From an uncultured Ruminococcus sp. (GTDB lineage: Bacteria; Bacillota; Clostridia; Oscillospirales; CAG-272): 7,681 nucleotides of DNA. Location of the stretch: the NCBI GenBank assembly GCA_902783755.1, contig CACZSC010000175.1, positions 1 through 7,681 on the forward strand. The letters run 5' to 3'. Both the position numbers and the translations under genes were made by a program. Below are positions 6,224-7,681 of this stretch, one piece after another (within the stretch, counting starts at the first letter, position 1; each line of letters starts with the position of its first letter). The notes under the pieces are model-generated. The model worked only from the letters and a program-made list of their open reading frames with translations, searched no databases and was not told the DNA's origin.

Positions 6224-6922
6224 TTATCGCTGCCCGTAATATGCGTTCTTTCCGTGCTTCCTGAAATAGTGCTTGTCGAGAAGCACCTGCTGCATGGGGC
6301 TCACGTCGGGATCCAGCATCTCGGTATGGAGCGCCATGAAGGCGCATTCCTCCAGAACCACGGCGTGATACACGGCCTCAGCGGGATCTTTCCCCCAGGT
6401 AAAAGGACCGTGACTGTGCACCAGCACCGCCGGGCAGGATACGGGATCGATGTTCCTGTTCCTGAAAGTCTCCACGATCACAGCACCGGTTTCGCGCTCG
6501 TACTCCCCCTTTATTTCCGAAGGGTACATCTTTCTCGTGCACGGGATCTCCCCGTAGAAATAGTCGGCATGGGTCGTGCCGTAGGGCGGTATTCCTCTTC
6601 CGGCCTGTGCGAAGCTTGTCGCCCATCTCGAGTGGGTGTGGACTATCCCGCCGATATCTTTGAATTCCCTGTAAAGAAGCAGGTGGGTCGGAGTATCGGA
6701 ACTTGGCCTGTACTGTCCTTCGACAATCTCTCCTGTCTCAAGATCAACAACGGTCATGTCGTCCGGCATCATGTTTTCGTAACCGACGCCGCTGGGCTTT
6801 ATGACAACAAGCCCTTTGTCTCTGTCTATGCTCGACACGTTGCCCCAGGTGTATGTAACGAGACCTTTCCTCTGAAGCTCTATGTTCTGTTCGCAGACGG
6901 TCTTTTTCAGTTCTTCCAGCAT
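6224..6922 (-). CDS. araD: L-ribulose-5-phosphate 4-epimerase
   Basis: This 232-residue enzyme converts L-ribulose 5-phosphate to D-xylulose 5-phosphate, the last step of L-arabinose breakdown before the pentose phosphate or phosphoketolase pathway. It aligns almost without gaps to E. coli AraD (231 residues), and key positions fall on the same numbers: metal ligands His95 and His97 (VHTHS) and His171 (VHSHGPF), Asp76 (SSDTPTH), Asp120 (THADYF) and Tyr229 (NAYYG). The substrate phosphate-binding segments GNVS (27-30) and KPSG (42-45) are also present. The protein is cytosolic and belongs to the class II aldolase fold. The start is supported by a Shine-Dalgarno at the end of araA, 9 nt upstream. 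Translation is probably coupled to araA. Related fuculose- or sugar-acid aldolases are unlikely given the residue match and the araA neighbour. Confidence 0.96.
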   Translation of the reverse strand: MLEELKKTVCEQNIELQRKGLVTYTWGNVSSIDRDKGLVVIKPSGVGYENMMPDDMTVVDLETGEIVEGQYRPSSDTPTHLLLYREFKDIGGIVHTHSRWATSFAQAGRGIPPYGTTHADYFYGEIPCTRKMYPSEIKGEYERETGAVIVETFRNRNIDPVSCPAVLVHSHGPFTWGKDPAEAVYHAVVLEECAFMALHTEMLDPDVSPMQQVLLDKHYFRKHGKNAYYGQR

Positions 6923-6927
6923 GTTAT

Positions 6928-6933
6928 CACCCT
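6928..6933 (-). promoter_or_regulatory. araD ribosome binding site overlapping the araA stop codon
   Basis: AGGGTG lies 5 nt before the araD ATG, and its first two bases are the last two of the araA TAG stop (6934-6932). This arrangement fixes the araD start and favours re-initiation by ribosomes that finish araA. Confidence 0.75.
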
Positions 6934-7681
6934 ATTTCAGTTTCCAGGCCAGGTCGCTGAGGAACAGATCGTGCTCAAGCTCTGACGGCGTCGAATCCTT
7001 CGTTATGTGCACGAACTCTATGTCCATCATCCTTGCCCAGTCTTTCATCATCTCGGCCGATACGTCATAGGACAGCACGGAGTGATGTGCTCCGCCCGCC
7101 GTGATCCAGCACTCGATGCCGGTGGTAAGATCCGGGAGTGGCCTCCACATGACCCTTGCCACCGGAAGGTTCGGCATGGGCATGATGGGCTTCACGCATT
7201 CAACGTCCTGTACGATCATCCTGAGCCTTCCGCCCATGTCTATGAGCGATACCACGATTGCGGGTCCCGCCTTTCCTTCGAAGACGAGACGGGCGGGGTC
7301 CTTTTCGTTCATGCCAATGCCGAGATGATGGGTCTCAATCTTAGGTTTTCCGGCGGCCACGCTGGGACATACCTCGAGCATATGGGCGCCGAGCGCGTAC
7401 TCGGATCCCTTCACCAGATGGTACGTGTAATCCTCCATGAACGCGGAGGCTCCGTTTCCGCCTTCGCCCATCGCCTTCATGATGGCCGTCATGGCGGCGA
7501 CTTTCCAGTCGCCTTCGGCTCCGAAACCGTATCCCAGGGCCATCAGATGCTGTGAAGCCAGGCCCGGGAGCTGTTCCATGCCGTAAAGATCCTGGAAAGT
7601 GTTGGAGAAGGCAAGGCAGCCCTCTCTGTCCATCATCTTCCTGATCGCTATCTCTTCCTTTGCCTGGTATCTGATGGCTCC
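6932..7681 (-). CDS. araA: L-arabinose isomerase, C-terminal half (gene continues beyond the window)
   Basis: The reading frame is open from the window edge (first codon GGA at 7681-7679) and reads AIRYQAKEEIAIRKMMD, so the true start is outside. The visible 249 residues correspond to about residues 251-499 of E. coli AraA (500 residues). The metal and catalytic positions keep exact spacing: Glu56 in GAEGDWK (E306), Glu83 in FMEDYTYH (E333), His100 in GAHMLEVCPS (H350) and His200 in GGAHHS (H450). The enzyme interconverts L-arabinose and L-ribulose in the cytosol and usually needs Mn2+. araD follows after 9 nt with its ribosome site on the araA stop codon. The kinase gene araB is not between them and must lie upstream or elsewhere. 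The ATG at 7636-7634 is internal, not the start. Confidence 0.96.
   Translation of the reverse strand, partial: GAIRYQAKEEIAIRKMMDREGCLAFSNTFQDLYGMEQLPGLASQHLMALGYGFGAEGDWKVAAMTAIMKAMGEGGNGASAFMEDYTYHLVKGSEYALGAHMLEVCPSVAAGKPKIETHHLGIGMNEKDPARLVFEGKAGPAIVVSLIDMGGRLRMIVQDVECVKPIMPMPNLPVARVMWRPLPDLTTGIECWITAGGAHHSVLSYDVSAEMMKDWARMMDIEFVHITKDSTPSELEHDLFLSDLAWKLK

Noticed and set aside
6158..6985. 275-codon open frame on the + strand opposite araD
   Set aside because: araD is certain from its catalytic residues. The opposite frame is open because of biased third-codon positions, has no ribosome site, and gives a His/Val-rich sequence with no recognisable domain.
7007..7555. 182-codon frame on the + strand opposite araA
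   Set aside because: araA is supported by conserved metal ligands at exact spacing. The antisense frame has no ribosome site or recognisable domain.

Overview
The window looks like chromosomal DNA of an anaerobic Firmicute, most likely a clostridial gut or oral organism. The reasons are strong GGAGG-type ribosome binding sites, a clostridial-style secreted C1A cysteine peptidase with Ig-like and fibronectin III modules, a short TcdA/ThiF protein, and a non-enterobacterial araA-araD order. Most genes are moderately GC-rich, while one methyltransferase gene is clearly AT-rich. The genus cannot be fixed from the sequence alone.

Left part (1-2130, + strand): a compact three-gene operon. It encodes a small cytosolic von Willebrand factor A protein with an intact MIDAS, a SIMPL/DUF541 protein without a signal peptide, and a tRNA threonylcarbamoyladenosine dehydratase (TcdA, ThiF/E1-like). 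The genes are 3 nt and 1 nt apart and end at a strong intrinsic terminator (2099-2130).

Middle (2131-5231, + strand): a monocistronic 959-residue papain-family (C1A) peptidase. It has a signal peptide, complete catalytic residues, a lectin-like region, two Ig-like modules, one fibronectin III module, a polar linker and a C-terminal membrane anchor. Its control region is unusually rich. It has a near-consensus sigma-A promoter (TTTACA, 17 nt, TATAAT) with three related 10-12 bp elements over and beside it, a perfect 14-bp palindrome just downstream of the predicted start of transcription, and a GC-rich leader hairpin. The gene ends at a terminator shared with the convergent gene on the other strand.

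Right part (5242-7681, - strand): an AT-rich class I SAM-dependent methyltransferase of unknown substrate lies downstream of an L-arabinose catabolic pair. The pair is araD (L-ribulose-5-phosphate 4-epimerase, complete) and the C-terminal half of araA (L-arabinose isomerase, running off the window). AraA makes L-ribulose and AraD makes D-xylulose 5-phosphate. The kinase AraB, which acts between them, is not in the window. A weak terminator-like hairpin separates araD from the methyltransferase, whose base composition suggests later acquisition.

I see no CRISPR array, tRNA, rRNA, insertion sequence or phage gene, and no clear new multi-gene system. The points most worth a second look are the control region and architecture of the surface peptidase, the foreign-looking methyltransferase, and the VWA-SIMPL-TcdA gene grouping.
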